DNA of 64,000 nucleotides from Gaoshiqia sediminis (GTDB lineage Bacteria; Bacteroidota; Bacteroidia; Bacteroidales; Prolixibacteraceae), in assembly GCF_025907915.1 (NCBI RefSeq), contig NZ_JAPAAF010000002.1, positions 1-64,000 on the forward strand, written 5' to 3'. A program made the translations under genes and the position numbers. Shown one piece after another: positions 24,746 through 35,140 of the stretch. Numbering within the stretch: position 1 is the stretch's first letter; each line of letters starts with the position of its first letter. The notes below the pieces were generated by a model, which worked only from the letters and a program-made list of their open reading frames with translations, searched no databases and had not been told where the DNA came from.

Positions 24746-26218
24746 TTAGTGAAGAAACTTTCTGAATTCCCTATTTTCCAACACATAAATGATGACGATA
24801 AAGAGCATAAGTAAAAATGCATGGAAAAGGTACATCGGCAAAATGGGGCTCACATGAAATAGTACTGAAATAAAATACAAGCCCAGGGCCAGAACAAAGT
24901 AGAATCCGATCCGTTTCAGCGGATAATCAATCGGAAAATGCTTTTGCCCATACACATAGCACAAAATGGCTTCGACGATAAAACAGATCAACACCGCCAC
25001 AGCTGATGCCATGTAACCAAAAACAGGAATGAAAACAATATTGATACCTAAACTGATAGCAGCGCCAACCAACGAAAAATACGCCCCGAACCGTGTTTTA
25101 TCGGTTAATTTGTACCATAACGAAACGGTGTAGTAAATTCCCAAAAAGAGGTTGGCCATCAGGATAATGGGCACCACTTTCAAGCCCGAATAGTAAGCCT
25201 CGTCAATAATATTGAAGGTTTTGAAAACATCGAGGAACAGACTGATGCCCAGGAAAATCAGCAACCCAAAAATTACAAAATACTTCAGGATCAGGGCATA
25301 ACCACGCTTATTGTCTTCCGATTTCACCTGCGAAAAAAAGAAGGGCTCGAAAGCATACCGGAAAGCCTGGATAAACATGTTCATCAGCACTGCCAGTTTG
25401 TAGTTGGCCCCGTAAATACCCAATTGCTCCATGGGGCCTTGGTTGGCCGGTAATAAAATAGGAATCAATATTTTATCGATATTTTGGTTCACCATACCGG
25501 CTATGCCAACTACCAAAATCGGGAAGGAGTACCAAACCATTTCTTTGAGCAAACTCCCGTCAAACCGAAGTTTCACCCAAAGTTCGGGCAACAGCATTAC
25601 AAAAGTAACGCCCGACGCAATCAGGTTTGAAATAAAAACATAGCCCACGCCAATCTGATCGGAGTATATAACTCCGACCAAGTGGTCCGGGTTTGATTTC
25701 AAAAGGGCAGGGCAGATGGTTAAAAAGAAAATGTTGAAAAAAATATTGGCGAATATATTCACCAGCTTGATCACGGCAAACCGGATGGCTTTCGATTCGA
25801 TACGCAAGCGGGCAAAAGGTATGGACGTGAAGGCATCAAAAGCCATGATCAGTGCAATCCACCGGACGTATTCGGGGTGGTTGGCATAATCAAGCCAGCC
25901 GGCAATCACGTCGGAAAAACTGTAAACAACCAGCAAAAAACTAAGCGAAGTAACAAAAAGCGAAATCAGCGAACTGGAATAAACCAGCTGCTTATCCTTC
26001 TTTTGGGAGGCGTACCGGAAATAACCGGTTTCCATTCCGTAGGTTAAAATAACCAGCAAAAAGGCCATGTACGAATACAGGTTGGTAACAACACCATATT
26101 CGGCTGTTTGAAAAATATGCGAATAATACGGCACCAGCCACCAGTTGATAAACCGGCCAACAATGCTGCTAACGCCATAAACGGCGGTTTCGCTGACGAG
26201 CTTTTTAAATGAATTCAA
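24746..26218 (-). CDS. Oligosaccharide flippase / polysaccharide biosynthesis protein (Wzx-like, MOP superfamily)
   Basis: A 490-residue integral membrane protein with about 14 hydrophobic segments. It fits the MATE/MOP flippase fold that moves lipid-linked sugars across the inner membrane. The N-terminus NSFKKLVSETAVYGVSSIVGRFINWWLVPYY is the family signature. I choose the TTG at 26218 as start: relatives begin at this point, and a perfect TATCTTTG -7 element (26235-26242) lies inside the longer GTG frame that starts at 26251. In many Bacteroidetes this gene stands directly before dut; here hemW, rrf2, lutB-like and rpiB lie between them. Confidence 0.9.
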   Translation of the reverse strand: MNSFKKLVSETAVYGVSSIVGRFINWWLVPYYSHIFQTAEYGVVTNLYSYMAFLLVILTYGMETGYFRYASQKKDKQLVYSSSLISLFVTSLSFLLVVYSFSDVIAGWLDYANHPEYVRWIALIMAFDAFTSIPFARLRIESKAIRFAVIKLVNIFANIFFNIFFLTICPALLKSNPDHLVGVIYSDQIGVGYVFISNLIASGVTFVMLLPELWVKLRFDGSLLKEMVWYSFPILVVGIAGMVNQNIDKILIPILLPANQGPMEQLGIYGANYKLAVLMNMFIQAFRYAFEPFFFSQVKSEDNKRGYALILKYFVIFGLLIFLGISLFLDVFKTFNIIDEAYYSGLKVVPIILMANLFLGIYYTVSLWYKLTDKTRFGAYFSLVGAAISLGINIVFIPVFGYMASAVAVLICFIVEAILCYVYGQKHFPIDYPLKRIGFYFVLALGLYFISVLFHVSPILPMYLFHAFLLMLFIVIIYVLENREFRKFLH

Positions 26219-26234
26219 ACCGAAAATTTTTCTC

Positions 26235-26242
26235 CAAAGATA
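26235..26242 (-). promoter_or_regulatory. -7 element TATCTTTG for the flippase gene
   Basis: Perfect TAnnTTTG match 16 bp before the TTG at 26218; it argues against the upstream GTG start at 26251. Confidence 0.5.
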
Positions 26243-26336
26243 GCTATTCACATATAGCTACGTTTTAAAAACGAACTGAATTACCCCCAGCTTTTAAGAT
26301 TTAATTATTTTTAGAGCGGAAATAAAAACGAACAAA

Positions 26337-27422
26337 ATGAAACTCAGAATTTTCAGCATACTGTTTATCTCGTTGCTCTTTCTAAGCGCTTTTTCGTGTA
26401 CCAACAGCCCTAAAAAATCGCGCAAACCGGTCGCCCAGATCAGCCTCTCGCCTAAAAAGAAAAACTTGGTGGCCGGCGATTCAATCAACATTCAAATCAC
26501 TATAAAGCTGAAAGACGGTTCGTTACAAAAAGCCGAACTTTACCTGGACAATGAACTGGTAAAAACTTCCGGCGACATCAATTTTCAGTATGCCATTCCA
26601 AAGCTGCAATCGCTCGGAAAACACCAGCTTAAAATTGTCGCCACCAAAACAGATGGGGTAGAAGGAGTTAATTTTCAAACCTTCGAGGTACTTTCGGACA
26701 CTCAACCTGAACAGTTAACCTACGAAATTGTAAGCACTTACCCACACAGCACCGAACATTTCACCCAAGGTTTGGAAATATACAACAACGAATTTTACGA
26801 GAGTACGGGAGAAAACGGCAAATCGGGCATCTTCAAATTTGATTTGCAAACCGGAAAAGTTTTAAAAGAAGTTAAACTGGAAGACCGCTATTTTGGCGAA
26901 GGAATCACCATTTTCGACAATAAAATTTATCAACTGACCTACAAAGCCCAAAAAGGTTTTATTTATGAGCTGAACACCTTTGCCCGGGTGGATAGTTTTC
27001 GTTACGAAACGACGGAAGGGTGGGGGCTGACGCATGACAACACGAACCTGATCAAAACCGACGGTTCGGAGTTTATTCATTTTATTGATCCGGCCAGTAT
27101 GCAGGTAGTCAACATAATACCAGTTTACGACGATAAAGGCCCGGTAAAATATCTGAATGAACTGGAGTTTTATGACGGGCATCTGTATGCCAACATTTGG
27201 ACAACCAATTTCGCTGTGAAAATTGATCCCGAAACCGGTAAAGTGCTGGCTAAGATTGATTTTGACGGCCTGCTATCGGTTATGTACAACCCGGATAACC
27301 GGATCGACGTGCTGAACGGGATTGCCATCAATAAAAACAACGGCAAAATGTATGTTACCGGTAAACTATGGCCTAAACTGTTCGAAGTAAAACTGGTTAA
27401 AAAAGACCCGGGTTGTCGTTAA
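26337..27422 (+). CDS. Glutaminyl-peptide cyclotransferase (plant-type beta-propeller), lipoprotein
   Basis: A 361-residue protein with a lipobox (FLSAFSC, Cys21), a short beta-rich N-terminal region (about 30-120) and a five-bladed-propeller glutamine cyclotransferase domain (about 128-355). That domain includes [69 protein letters not shown] and LNGIAIN. It converts N-terminal Gln of exported proteins to pyroglutamate. In Bacteroidetes many exported proteins start with Gln after signal cleavage, so a periplasmic role fits. Its last 26 bp overlap the convergent ruvB gene. Confidence 0.93.
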   Translation: MKLRIFSILFISLLFLSAFSCTNSPKKSRKPVAQISLSPKKKNLVAGDSINIQITIKLKDGSLQKAELYLDNELVKTSGDINFQYAIPKLQSLGKHQLKIVATKTDGVEGVNFQTFEVLSDTQPEQLTYEIVSTYPHSTEHFTQGLEIYNNEFYESTGENGKSGIFKFDLQTGKVLKEVKLEDRYFGEGITIFDNKIYQLTYKAQKGFIYELNTFARVDSFRYETTEGWGLTHDNTNLIKTDGSEFIHFIDPASMQVVNIIPVYDDKGPVKYLNELEFYDGHLYANIWTTNFAVKIDPETGKVLAKIDFDGLLSVMYNPDNRIDVLNGIAINKNNGKMYVTGKLWPKLFEVKLVKKDPGCR

Positions 27423-28419
27423 ATTTCACAATTCCCAAATGTTTGTATGCCAATTCGGTCGCCTCACGGCCACGCGGAGTCCGTTTAATAAATCCCTCCT
27501 TTATCAGGAAGGGTTCATACACTTCTTCGATGGTGCCGCTGTCTTCACCAACGGCAGTGGCAATGGTGGTTAGTCCAACCGGACCGCCTTTAAATTTATC
27601 GATGATGGTTCGCAGTATTTTATTGTCCATTTCATCCAGTCCATGCTTGTCAATATTCAGGGCTTCAAGCGAATACTGCGTAATTTCAATATCAATCCGC
27701 CCATTTCCTTTCACCTGGGCAAAGTCGCGCACGCGGCGCAACAAAGCATTCACAATACGGGGTGTTCCTCGGCTTCGCGAAGCAATTTCGATGGCTGCCC
27801 TTTCATCAATTTCAACTTTTAAAATGTGTGCCGACCGCTTGACAATTCCGGTGAGTATTTTCAGATCGTAATATTCGAAATGGGCTTTAATGCCAAAACG
27901 GGCCCTCAGTGGACTGGTGAGCAAACCCGAGCGGGTAGTTGCTCCAATCAGGGTAAACGGATTTAATTCGAGCTGAATAGAGCGTGCACTAGGCCCTTTA
28001 TCGATCATGATATCGATTTTGTAGTCCTCCATAGCCGAGTACAGATATTCCTCCACAATGGGGCTTAAACGGTGTATTTCGTCGATAAAAAGCACGTCGC
28101 GCTCATCCAGGTTGGTGAGCAGACCGGCCAAATCGCCGGGTTTGTCCAACACCGGGCCGGAAGTAAGCTTTAAACTCACCCCCAATTCATTGGAAATTAT
28201 GTTGGAAAGCGTGGTTTTTCCAAGTCCCGGGGGACCAAACAGCAAGACGTGGTCCAGTGCTTCGCCGCGCATTTTGGCGGCCTGGACAAATACCTTCAGG
28301 TTTTCGACAATCTGTGCCTGCCCTTTAAAATCGTCAAAAGACAACGGCCGCAACTGGCGGTCGAAATCCATATCCTTTTCAGAAAATGATTGATTGTGAA
28401 GATCTATCTGATCGGTCAT
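27397..28419 (-). CDS. ruvB: Holliday junction branch migration helicase RuvB
   Basis: A 340-residue AAA+ ATPase that drives branch migration with RuvA. Walker A is [12 protein letters not shown], Walker B is LFIDEIHRL, sensor 1 is [10 protein letters not shown] and the arginine-finger region SPLRARFG is present. The C-terminal winged helix carries [13 protein letters not shown]. The ATG at 28419 is used; the frame is open to a TTG at 28443, but a TATCTTTG -7 element (28445-28452) lies just outside and fits the shorter start. Neither ruvA nor ruvC is in the window. Confidence 0.97.
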   Translation of the reverse strand: MTDQIDLHNQSFSEKDMDFDRQLRPLSFDDFKGQAQIVENLKVFVQAAKMRGEALDHVLLFGPPGLGKTTLSNIISNELGVSLKLTSGPVLDKPGDLAGLLTNLDERDVLFIDEIHRLSPIVEEYLYSAMEDYKIDIMIDKGPSARSIQLELNPFTLIGATTRSGLLTSPLRARFGIKAHFEYYDLKILTGIVKRSAHILKVEIDERAAIEIASRSRGTPRIVNALLRRVRDFAQVKGNGRIDIEITQYSLEALNIDKHGLDEMDNKILRTIIDKFKGGPVGLTTIATAVGEDSGTIEEVYEPFLIKEGFIKRTPRGREATELAYKHLGIVKFNDNPGLF

Positions 28420-28444
28420 AACACTTCGCTTAAACTTCAGCAAA

Positions 28445-28452
28445 CAAAGATA
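28445..28452 (-). promoter_or_regulatory. -7 element TATCTTTG for ruvB
   Basis: Perfect TAnnTTTG match 26 bp before the ruvB ATG. Confidence 0.55.
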
Positions 28453-28506
28453 GCTTTATTTACAAAGCGCCGAAAAATTAATCCAAAGGACTTATCCACC
28501 CGCAGA

Positions 28507-29862
28507 TTACAGGTAGTCCATAATGTGACCGGAGATTTGGCGCAGGGATATTTCGGCCAGTTTGGTTTGGTATTGCACCGAAATCAGGCGTTCCTCTGCA
28601 TCAAGCAAGCTTTTCTGCACTTCCCGCAGTTCCAGGCCTGAAAGACTCCCCAATTTGTATCGTTCCAGGGCTATTTCCAGGTTTTCGCGAGCCACGTTCA
28701 GGTTTTGCTCTTCCAGCCGGAGCAGTTGCAAGTTGTTCTCGTAGGCGTAATAAATGGTGATCAAATCGGCTTTTACCTGCTGTTCAACTTCCTGATACTG
28801 ATATTTTTTGTTTTCTATTTCGATGGCCGCATTGGTTTTTTCACGACGCCGGTTGTAGCCGTCAAACAGGTCGATCCCCAGAGTAAGGCCGTAATTCATG
28901 CCGCTGGTGCGCTGGTTGAGCAACGAACTGGCTTCGAAGGTGTTGTACGCATATGAATAGCCGGAAGAAAAATTCAGATACGGATACGCACGCGAGGCAA
29001 CCAGTTTATAATCCAATTCCGAAACAGCCTGATTACGTCCGGCAACCAGCAGGCTAGTGTTGTAGCTGAGTGTCAAATCAAGCAATTCATTGTAGGTCAG
29101 GCTGTCATCAATGCGTATGACAGAATCGGGCAGAATAATATTTGCTCCCAGATCGTCAGCTGCCATCAATTCGTTAAGCCGGATCTGCGAGGCTCGCAAA
29201 ACTTCCTTTTGTTTGGCATAACGCGAGCTGTCAGCATTCAGGTAAACGATGGACTGAAGTAGTTCCAAACGGGATGATGAGCCCAGCAAATAACGTTCTT
29301 CGTCGATGCGCACCCGTTCGCGCGATAGCGAAACGGCGTAGGCCAGGTTACTGTAAAGCCGTTGTTGCTGAACGTAGTAGTAATATTCCGAAACAATTTG
29401 GCTCACAAGACCTTCTACAGCCATCTGTGTATTTAGTTCACCGATTTGTTTTAGTTCGGATAACTTTTGATAAGTAGCCTGCACATTGAAACCCTCAAAA
29501 ACCGTCCAGTTCAGATTGACTCCAGCACTTGCGGTAGTATTGTGAATGCCGCTGGTACTATTTTCAGAACCATCAGCCAGGTTCTGGTTGACTGTATTTA
29601 AAGTACCACTGTAACGGTTGGTCATATTCAAAGCAGGCAAAAATCCAGCATTTCCCCGGGTAAAATTATTGGCCGAAATTTCCTGCTGGTTACGAGTCAC
29701 CAGAATGGAAAAATTGCGGTCCAAACCAGTGGTGATGCACCGGTTCAGATCGTAAATTTCCTGTGAAAATCCAGGTTTCAGCGCCAATGACACCAGTAAA
29801 AGTACAAACGTATATCGTGTGAAAGGCCGGAATTTAAAAAGCCTGCTGTAGTTCAATTTCAT
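28507..29862 (-). CDS. TolC family outer membrane efflux protein
   Basis: A 451-residue outer-membrane channel subunit. It has a signal peptide (cleavage near GFSQ, residue 34) and two repeated helical/beta segments as in TolC/OprM, for example ERYLLGSSSRLELLQS and its second copy ERYKLGSLSGLELREVQKS. It is third in an adaptor / RND pump / TolC operon. Its ATG at 29862 overlaps the RND gene end by 29 nt; a TTG two codons further up is the alternative start. Confidence 0.94.
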   Translation of the reverse strand: MKLNYSRLFKFRPFTRYTFVLLLVSLALKPGFSQEIYDLNRCITTGLDRNFSILVTRNQQEISANNFTRGNAGFLPALNMTNRYSGTLNTVNQNLADGSENSTSGIHNTTASAGVNLNWTVFEGFNVQATYQKLSELKQIGELNTQMAVEGLVSQIVSEYYYYVQQQRLYSNLAYAVSLSRERVRIDEERYLLGSSSRLELLQSIVYLNADSSRYAKQKEVLRASQIRLNELMAADDLGANIILPDSVIRIDDSLTYNELLDLTLSYNTSLLVAGRNQAVSELDYKLVASRAYPYLNFSSGYSYAYNTFEASSLLNQRTSGMNYGLTLGIDLFDGYNRRREKTNAAIEIENKKYQYQEVEQQVKADLITIYYAYENNLQLLRLEEQNLNVARENLEIALERYKLGSLSGLELREVQKSLLDAEERLISVQYQTKLAEISLRQISGHIMDYL

Positions 29863-32800
29863 TACCAATGGTTTTTGTTTCGCTTGAAATGATCAGATAG
29901 ATTGCCGGAACCACGTAAAGGGTAAGCAGGGTAGAGAGGGTCATCCCACCAACAACGGCAACCCCCATGGCCACGCGACTTTGTGCACCTTCGCCCCAGC
30001 CCAGCGCCAACGGAAGAATACCCAAAATAGTGGACAGACTGGTCATCAAAATAGGACGGAAGCGGGCCGATGCTGCATACCAGATGGCTTCGCGCTTGTT
30101 CATACCGGCGTTTTTACGCTGATTGGCAAATTCCACAATCAAAATACCGTTTTTCGATACCAGTCCTACCAGCATAATAATGCCAATCTGGCTGAAAATA
30201 TTCATGGTTATATCGAAATACCACATGAAAAACATGGCGCCTGTGAGTGCAAACGGCACAGTCATCATCACAATGATCGGATCTTTAAAACTTTCAAACT
30301 GGGCAGAAAGAACCAGAAAAATAAGGACGATGGCCAGCAAAAAAGCAAACATGAGGCTGGAAGAACTTTCCATAAAATCTTTCGAGTCGCCGGCCAGGGC
30401 CGTACGAAAACTATCGTCGAGTACATTGGCGGCAATTTTATCCATTTCTTCCAGTCCCTGGCTGATGGTTTTCCCCTGAGCCAAGCCAGCTGAAATGGTT
30501 GCTGCCACAAAGCGGTTATAGCGGTATAATTGTGGTGGGGCAGTGGCCTCCTTCAGCGTCACAAAATTATCGAGCTGTACCATTTGTCCACCGTTATTAC
30601 GAACGTACAACGACTTAAGGTCGAGGGGCTTATTGCGGTTTTCACGCGCCAGTTCGCCCAAAATCTGGTACTGTTTTCCATTCATAATGAAATAGCCAAA
30701 ACGCTGGCCACTAAGCGCCAACTGAAGTGTTTGCCCAATGTTTTGAGTGGAAACCCCCAGCAAATTGGCTTTGTCACGATTAATCTCAATCTGAAGTTCA
30801 GGCTTTGTAAATTTGAGGTTTACATCGGCCATTTCGAAGGTAGGATTGTCATACACCTGAGCCATAAATTCGGGTAGTATTTCACGCAGTTTTTCAATAC
30901 CAGGCGCCTGTAAAACATACTGAATGGGCATTCCAGCGCGCCTTCCTCCAAAGGTAGATTGCTGCATAACGGTTGCCCGCGCCTTGGTTTTTTTGCGCAG
31001 TTCAGCTGTCAGTTGAGCGGCAATTTCCTGCTGCGAACGTTCCCGCTCAGAGGGAGGGATCATCACCACCCGCACAAAACTCCAGCCGCTACGAACCATG
31101 GTTGTAACCTTATCCTGTTCGGGTACCAATCGGTCAACCACTTTACCCAACTCTTCGATATACGAATGATTAAATTCATAGGTAGCGCCTTCAGGCGAAG
31201 TAACATTGATGTTTACCTGAGAACGGTCTTCGAGTGGCGCCATTTCGGACGGAATATTCTTCCACAAAATATAAATTGACAATACCGAAGCAAGCAAAAT
31301 GATCATAGCCAGGTAACGGTGGTTAAGAAACGTATTTAGCGATTGTTGATACGCTCTGTTCAGGGCTACAAAAAATTTCTCGGTGAAATAATATGTTTTA
31401 CTTCGTTTATGCCTGGTTTTTAACAGCTTGGTTGAAAGCATCGGAGTAAGCGTAAGCGCCACAAAAGAAGAAATAGCTACGGCGCCGGCAATCACGATAC
31501 TGAATTCGCGAAACAGCCTTCCTGTCATTCCTTCGAGAAAAACGATGGGAAAGAACACCGCTATCAGGGTAATGGTGGTAGAAATAATGGCAAAAAAGAT
31601 CTCGTTTGCCCCTTTAAATCCTGCTTCGAGCGGCGACATGCCACTTTCGATTTTCACATAAATGTTTTCCATCATCACAATGGCATCGTCAACCACCAGG
31701 CCAATTGACAAAACAATAGCCAGCAAAGTGAGCACATTGATGGAAAAGCCAGCCGCATACATGATGAAAAAAGAACCGACCAGCGAAACGGGAATCACTA
31801 AAATGGGGATGATGGTGGTTCTCCAGTCGCGCAAAAACACAAAAATGATAATAACAACCAGGAAAAAAGCCAGGTAAATGGTTGTTTCCACCTCTTTTAT
31901 GGATGAACGGATATAGTCGGTATTATCAAAACCGATTTCAATCTGCACATCATCGGGAAGGTCCTTTTTGATGTATTCCAGGCGATCGTAGATTTCATCC
32001 ACAATCTCAATATGATTGGCTCCAGGTTGCGGAACAATAACCGTGGCAACCATCGGGATGTTGTTCATTTTCATGATACCGCGTAAATCTTCCGGTCCCA
32101 GTTCGGCCCGTCCGATATCGCGCACCCGGATGATTTGGTCTCCGGTCTGACGAAGAATCAAACTATTAAATTCTTCGGGAGTGGTCATCAGCCCAAGGGC
32201 GCGGATCGTCAATTCAGTCGTGTTTCCTTCGATACTTCCTGCAGGAAGCTCCACATTTTCGCGCAAAATGGCATTACGCACATCAATGGGAGTCATTTGG
32301 TAACCAGCCAGTTTGGCCGGATCGAGCCAAATACGCATGGCATAACGCTTTTCGCCCCAAATACCAACGGCACTGACACCGGAAACAGTCTGTAACTGTT
32401 CCTTGAACGTCAGGTCGGCGATTTCAGATAATTCCAGCAATGAACGTTTCGGGCTTTTCACGGCAATCATCATGATCGGGCTGGCATCGGCATCAGCCTT
32501 TGAAACGATGGGAGGATCGCAATCACGAGGCAAAAAGCGTTGCGCTTGCGACACTTTATCGCGTACATCATTCGCCGCAGTTTCCATATCAACCGTCAGC
32601 TCAAATTCAACCGAAATATTACTGCTTCCCTGGCTGCTTCGACTGGTGAGCGTACGGATACCCGGAATACCGTTAATCGATTGTTCCAACGGTTCTGTAA
32701 TCTGGGTTTCTACCACATCGGAATTGGCCCCCGGATACGAGGTGCGGACCGAAATGATGGGCGGATCAACACTCGGAAATTCCCGGACACCCAAATAAGT

Positions 32801-32887
32801 CATCCCAATGATGCCAAACAGGAGGATCACCAGGGATAATACCGTTGCCAATACCGGGCGTTTTATACTGGTGGATGATAAACTCAT
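29834..32887 (-). CDS. Efflux RND transporter, inner-membrane permease (HAE1/AcrB-like)
   Basis: A 1017-residue proton-driven exporter with 12 TM helices. The N-terminal helix (RPVLATVLSLVILLFGIIGM) is followed by porter loops. The proton-relay Asp pair is in TM4 (IGLVVDDAIVMMENI), and a conserved GxxxKNGILIVEFAN block lies in TM11. It works with the adaptor (upstream, 6-bp gap) and TolC (overlapping downstream) to expel drugs or other small molecules. No local TetR- or MarR-type regulator is present. Confidence 0.96.
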   Translation of the reverse strand: MSLSSTSIKRPVLATVLSLVILLFGIIGMTYLGVREFPSVDPPIISVRTSYPGANSDVVETQITEPLEQSINGIPGIRTLTSRSSQGSSNISVEFELTVDMETAANDVRDKVSQAQRFLPRDCDPPIVSKADADASPIMMIAVKSPKRSLLELSEIADLTFKEQLQTVSGVSAVGIWGEKRYAMRIWLDPAKLAGYQMTPIDVRNAILRENVELPAGSIEGNTTELTIRALGLMTTPEEFNSLILRQTGDQIIRVRDIGRAELGPEDLRGIMKMNNIPMVATVIVPQPGANHIEIVDEIYDRLEYIKKDLPDDVQIEIGFDNTDYIRSSIKEVETTIYLAFFLVVIIIFVFLRDWRTTIIPILVIPVSLVGSFFIMYAAGFSINVLTLLAIVLSIGLVVDDAIVMMENIYVKIESGMSPLEAGFKGANEIFFAIISTTITLIAVFFPIVFLEGMTGRLFREFSIVIAGAVAISSFVALTLTPMLSTKLLKTRHKRSKTYYFTEKFFVALNRAYQQSLNTFLNHRYLAMIILLASVLSIYILWKNIPSEMAPLEDRSQVNINVTSPEGATYEFNHSYIEELGKVVDRLVPEQDKVTTMVRSGWSFVRVVMIPPSERERSQQEIAAQLTAELRKKTKARATVMQQSTFGGRRAGMPIQYVLQAPGIEKLREILPEFMAQVYDNPTFEMADVNLKFTKPELQIEINRDKANLLGVSTQNIGQTLQLALSGQRFGYFIMNGKQYQILGELARENRNKPLDLKSLYVRNNGGQMVQLDNFVTLKEATAPPQLYRYNRFVAATISAGLAQGKTISQGLEEMDKIAANVLDDSFRTALAGDSKDFMESSSSLMFAFLLAIVLIFLVLSAQFESFKDPIIVMMTVPFALTGAMFFMWYFDITMNIFSQIGIIMLVGLVSKNGILIVEFANQRKNAGMNKREAIWYAASARFRPILMTSLSTILGILPLALGWGEGAQSRVAMGVAVVGGMTLSTLLTLYVVPAIYLIISSETKTIGNEIELQQAF

Positions 32888-32893
32888 GATTGG

Positions 32894-33997
32894 TTACTGA
32901 ATTTGATTGGTTACCAAGGTATCTAACTGAACAGAAATTCCTTGTCTCAGTTGCAGAATAGCTGTTGTGAGCAGTGTATCGCCAAACTGAAGACCTTCGC
33001 GTACCTGAATGTGCGACTCCGTACGCAAGCCAATTTTTATTCGGATTTCTTCGGCCCGGCCTTTTCGGTAAACAAACACTTTTTCTCCCTCCATTTCCGG
33101 AATGACTGCCTGTGTAGGAATAGAAATGGTGTTCTCTATTTGCGACAAACGTGCCCTTACGCTGGCAAAACGGCCGGGTTTAAGTTCTTCATTATTGTTC
33201 GGGTACATAGCGCGTACCGTGATGGTACGGGTATCGATATCCACTTTGGGATCAACGGCATAAACATTGGCCGTAAAAGCTTTCGGCTCACCATCCAATA
33301 CAAATGAGATGGGAAAACCAGGACTTACTTCACCGGCATACCGTTCAGGAATAGAAAATTCAATTTTTAAGGGGCTTATTTTCACCAGCCTTACAATTTT
33401 TGTTTGCGTGGTAGCATAGGCACCTTCACTAATCATTCGCAAACCCACTATCCCATCAAAAGGAGCGCGTAATTCGGTTTCATCAATACGGGCTTCCAAC
33501 AATTGAATATCAGCTTCCAGTGACTGAAGTTCAGTAGCCACCTGATCGTAACTTTCGCGGCTGATTGCATCCCGATCGAGCAGCTGTCGCTGCCGAAATT
33601 CCCGCTCTTCGGTGAGTTTTTTTTGTGCCTGAAGTTTTAAAAGTTGTGCCTGAAGTGGTTTGTCGTTAATCTTGGCCAGCAAGTCGCCGTTTTTTACACG
33701 CCGTCCTTCCGAAAAATAAATGCCCACTACTTTCCCTGAAGTTTCAAATGACAAATCAACTTCTTCGTCCGGAATCAGTGAACCGGTACTGTAAATCAGC
33801 TCATTCATGTTGGTAGGTACAATCACGTACCCGCTTGCAAAAGTAGGTTGACCAGCACCTCCCCGCATCATCGTTGAAGCTCTTAATTTTCCTTCGTCAC
33901 CCGACTTAAACGCTTTTTTAATTTTTGGAAGGGCAATGATCCCTGCTAAAACAAGGATCGTTATAACGGTCAATATCAATCGGATCGATTTTTTCAT
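32894..33997 (-). CDS. Efflux RND periplasmic adaptor (membrane fusion protein)
   Basis: A 367-residue adaptor with an N-terminal TM anchor (about 7-24), a lipoyl-like and hairpin region (GKVVGIYFSEGRRVKNGDLLAKIND, then coiled coil 125-170), and beta-barrel and membrane-proximal domains (LRAPFDGIVGLRMISEGAY, LKPGRFASVRARL). It links the RND pump to TolC. First gene of the three-gene efflux operon. Confidence 0.95.
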   Translation of the reverse strand: MKKSIRLILTVITILVLAGIIALPKIKKAFKSGDEGKLRASTMMRGGAGQPTFASGYVIVPTNMNELIYSTGSLIPDEEVDLSFETSGKVVGIYFSEGRRVKNGDLLAKINDKPLQAQLLKLQAQKKLTEEREFRQRQLLDRDAISRESYDQVATELQSLEADIQLLEARIDETELRAPFDGIVGLRMISEGAYATTQTKIVRLVKISPLKIEFSIPERYAGEVSPGFPISFVLDGEPKAFTANVYAVDPKVDIDTRTITVRAMYPNNNEELKPGRFASVRARLSQIENTISIPTQAVIPEMEGEKVFVYRKGRAEEIRIKIGLRTESHIQVREGLQFGDTLLTTAILQLRQGISVQLDTLVTNQIQ

Positions 33998-34248
33998 TCA
34001 AAAAAACTAATGATAAATTTTTATTTGACTCTTTCTAAGTCAGAAGGTAAAAAGTGAAAGTAGTAGTTTTTTTCCTTTTTTTCTTTTCATTAGCAATTGT
34101 TAACAATACCGGATCTAAAAGGTAGATTAAAAAAGCTGAGATAGGAAAACTTAGGAAGAAATCCTTTTCCTAAAAATACGTGTAAGATGTAAGCATGGCT
34201 CAACTGAAATCATGCTGTATCGACTAAAAAAATGAGAGTTGAAAAGAT
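33998..34248. promoter_or_regulatory. Upstream region of the efflux operon with palindrome at 34096-34107
   Basis: A 12-bp perfect palindrome ATTGTTAACAAT (34096-34107) lies about 100 bp before the adaptor start. It could be an operator, but short AT-rich palindromes arise by chance. No perfect TAnnTTTG element was seen. Confidence 0.3.
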
Positions 34249-34635
34249 TCAATAGATGCAAAGATCCTGAAAAATACGGTTGAGTTTTTCAATATCAAAA
34301 GGCTTGGCCATAAATTCATTCATGCCGTACGAAATGCATTTATCCCGGTCGTTATCCATCGTATTAGCCGTGATGGCAATAATTGGTGTTTGATCGGTAA
34401 TGTTGTTTTCGATTTCGTGCTCCCGGATTTTAACGGTAGCTTCAAGTCCATCCATCACCGGCATCATGATATCCATCAGAATTACATCAAATTTACTGGT
34501 TTTAAAGGCTTCAAAAGCTTCCATACCATTATTGGCAATAGTAACCTGGTGGTTGTATTTTTTTAAGCTGAATGTTACAATCCTCTGATTCAACACATTA
34601 TCTTCAACCAACAATATCGAAAGTTTGTCATTCAT
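34249..34635 (-). CDS. Single-domain response regulator (receiver only)
   Basis: A 128-residue CheY-like receiver with no output domain. The phospho-acceptor Asp lies in VILMDIMMPVMDG, with acidic residues in LLVEDN, Thr in IIAITANT and Lys in FMAKPFD. The sequence is closest in style to the receiver at the end of hybrid histidine kinases. No kinase is nearby, so it may take phosphate from a hybrid kinase coded elsewhere. Confidence 0.93.
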   Translation of the reverse strand: MNDKLSILLVEDNVLNQRIVTFSLKKYNHQVTIANNGMEAFEAFKTSKFDVILMDIMMPVMDGLEATVKIREHEIENNITDQTPIIAITANTMDNDRDKCISYGMNEFMAKPFDIEKLNRIFQDLCIY

Positions 34636-35140
34636 TGCAATTTATTAAAGAGCGCTCGATAGTTAATTCCAATTTCGTAAAAAAGGAAACCCAGTTAACA
34701 CATCAAAATAGTATTACTATATATTTTTTAGTTTTTAAATAAAAGAATGAAACTAATAATAGCCTGTTGAAAGCGTGTAAAAGTTTTTTTCTCAATAGTT
34801 GCAAAAATATAAAAATCGATCTTATTTCTGTTTATAAACGATAAATTAACATCACTATTCCTTTGAAATCACTGATATTAGTGAAGTAATTAACAATTGT
34901 TGATAGTAGTTGTTTTTAGTATTTTGTTGTTCGTTCCAGATCCGATTTTGTGTTTATTTTTACTTCGTTTTTTTGGAGGAACTAGATTTGTATTTTTCAA
35001 TCACAATGGTCTTTTAAAAAATTTGTTTCAATTTGGAAATTTGTTGTCAGAGATTTGTTTGTTTTATTTTAACAGGTATTGGAAAATAATTAACAGTTAT
35101 TAGTTTTCATTCGTAACTGTGTATAAGTATTTTAAAAGAG
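34636..35140. other. 505-bp AT-rich intergenic region at a gene-direction switch, candidate origin region
   Basis: No credible gene is seen here. The stretch is very AT-rich and separates mostly leftward genes from a long rightward block. It holds one DnaA-box-like 9-mer, TGTGTATAA (35118-35126, reverse of TTATACACA), a 10-bp palindrome AACAATTGTT (34892-34901) and a TATTTTTG element on the minus strand (34802-34809) that could serve the receiver gene. One DnaA-like box is not enough to call an origin; the idea rests mainly on the direction switch and the parS-like site 6 kb away. Confidence 0.3.

Noticed and set aside
24121-24765. 214-codon open frame antisense to rpiB
   Set aside because: rpiB is unmistakable on the other strand and the antisense frame covers its promoter.
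34897-35103. 68-codon open frame in the AT-rich gap
   Set aside because: Phe/Leu-rich low-complexity translation of T-rich DNA with no family features; not called as a gene.
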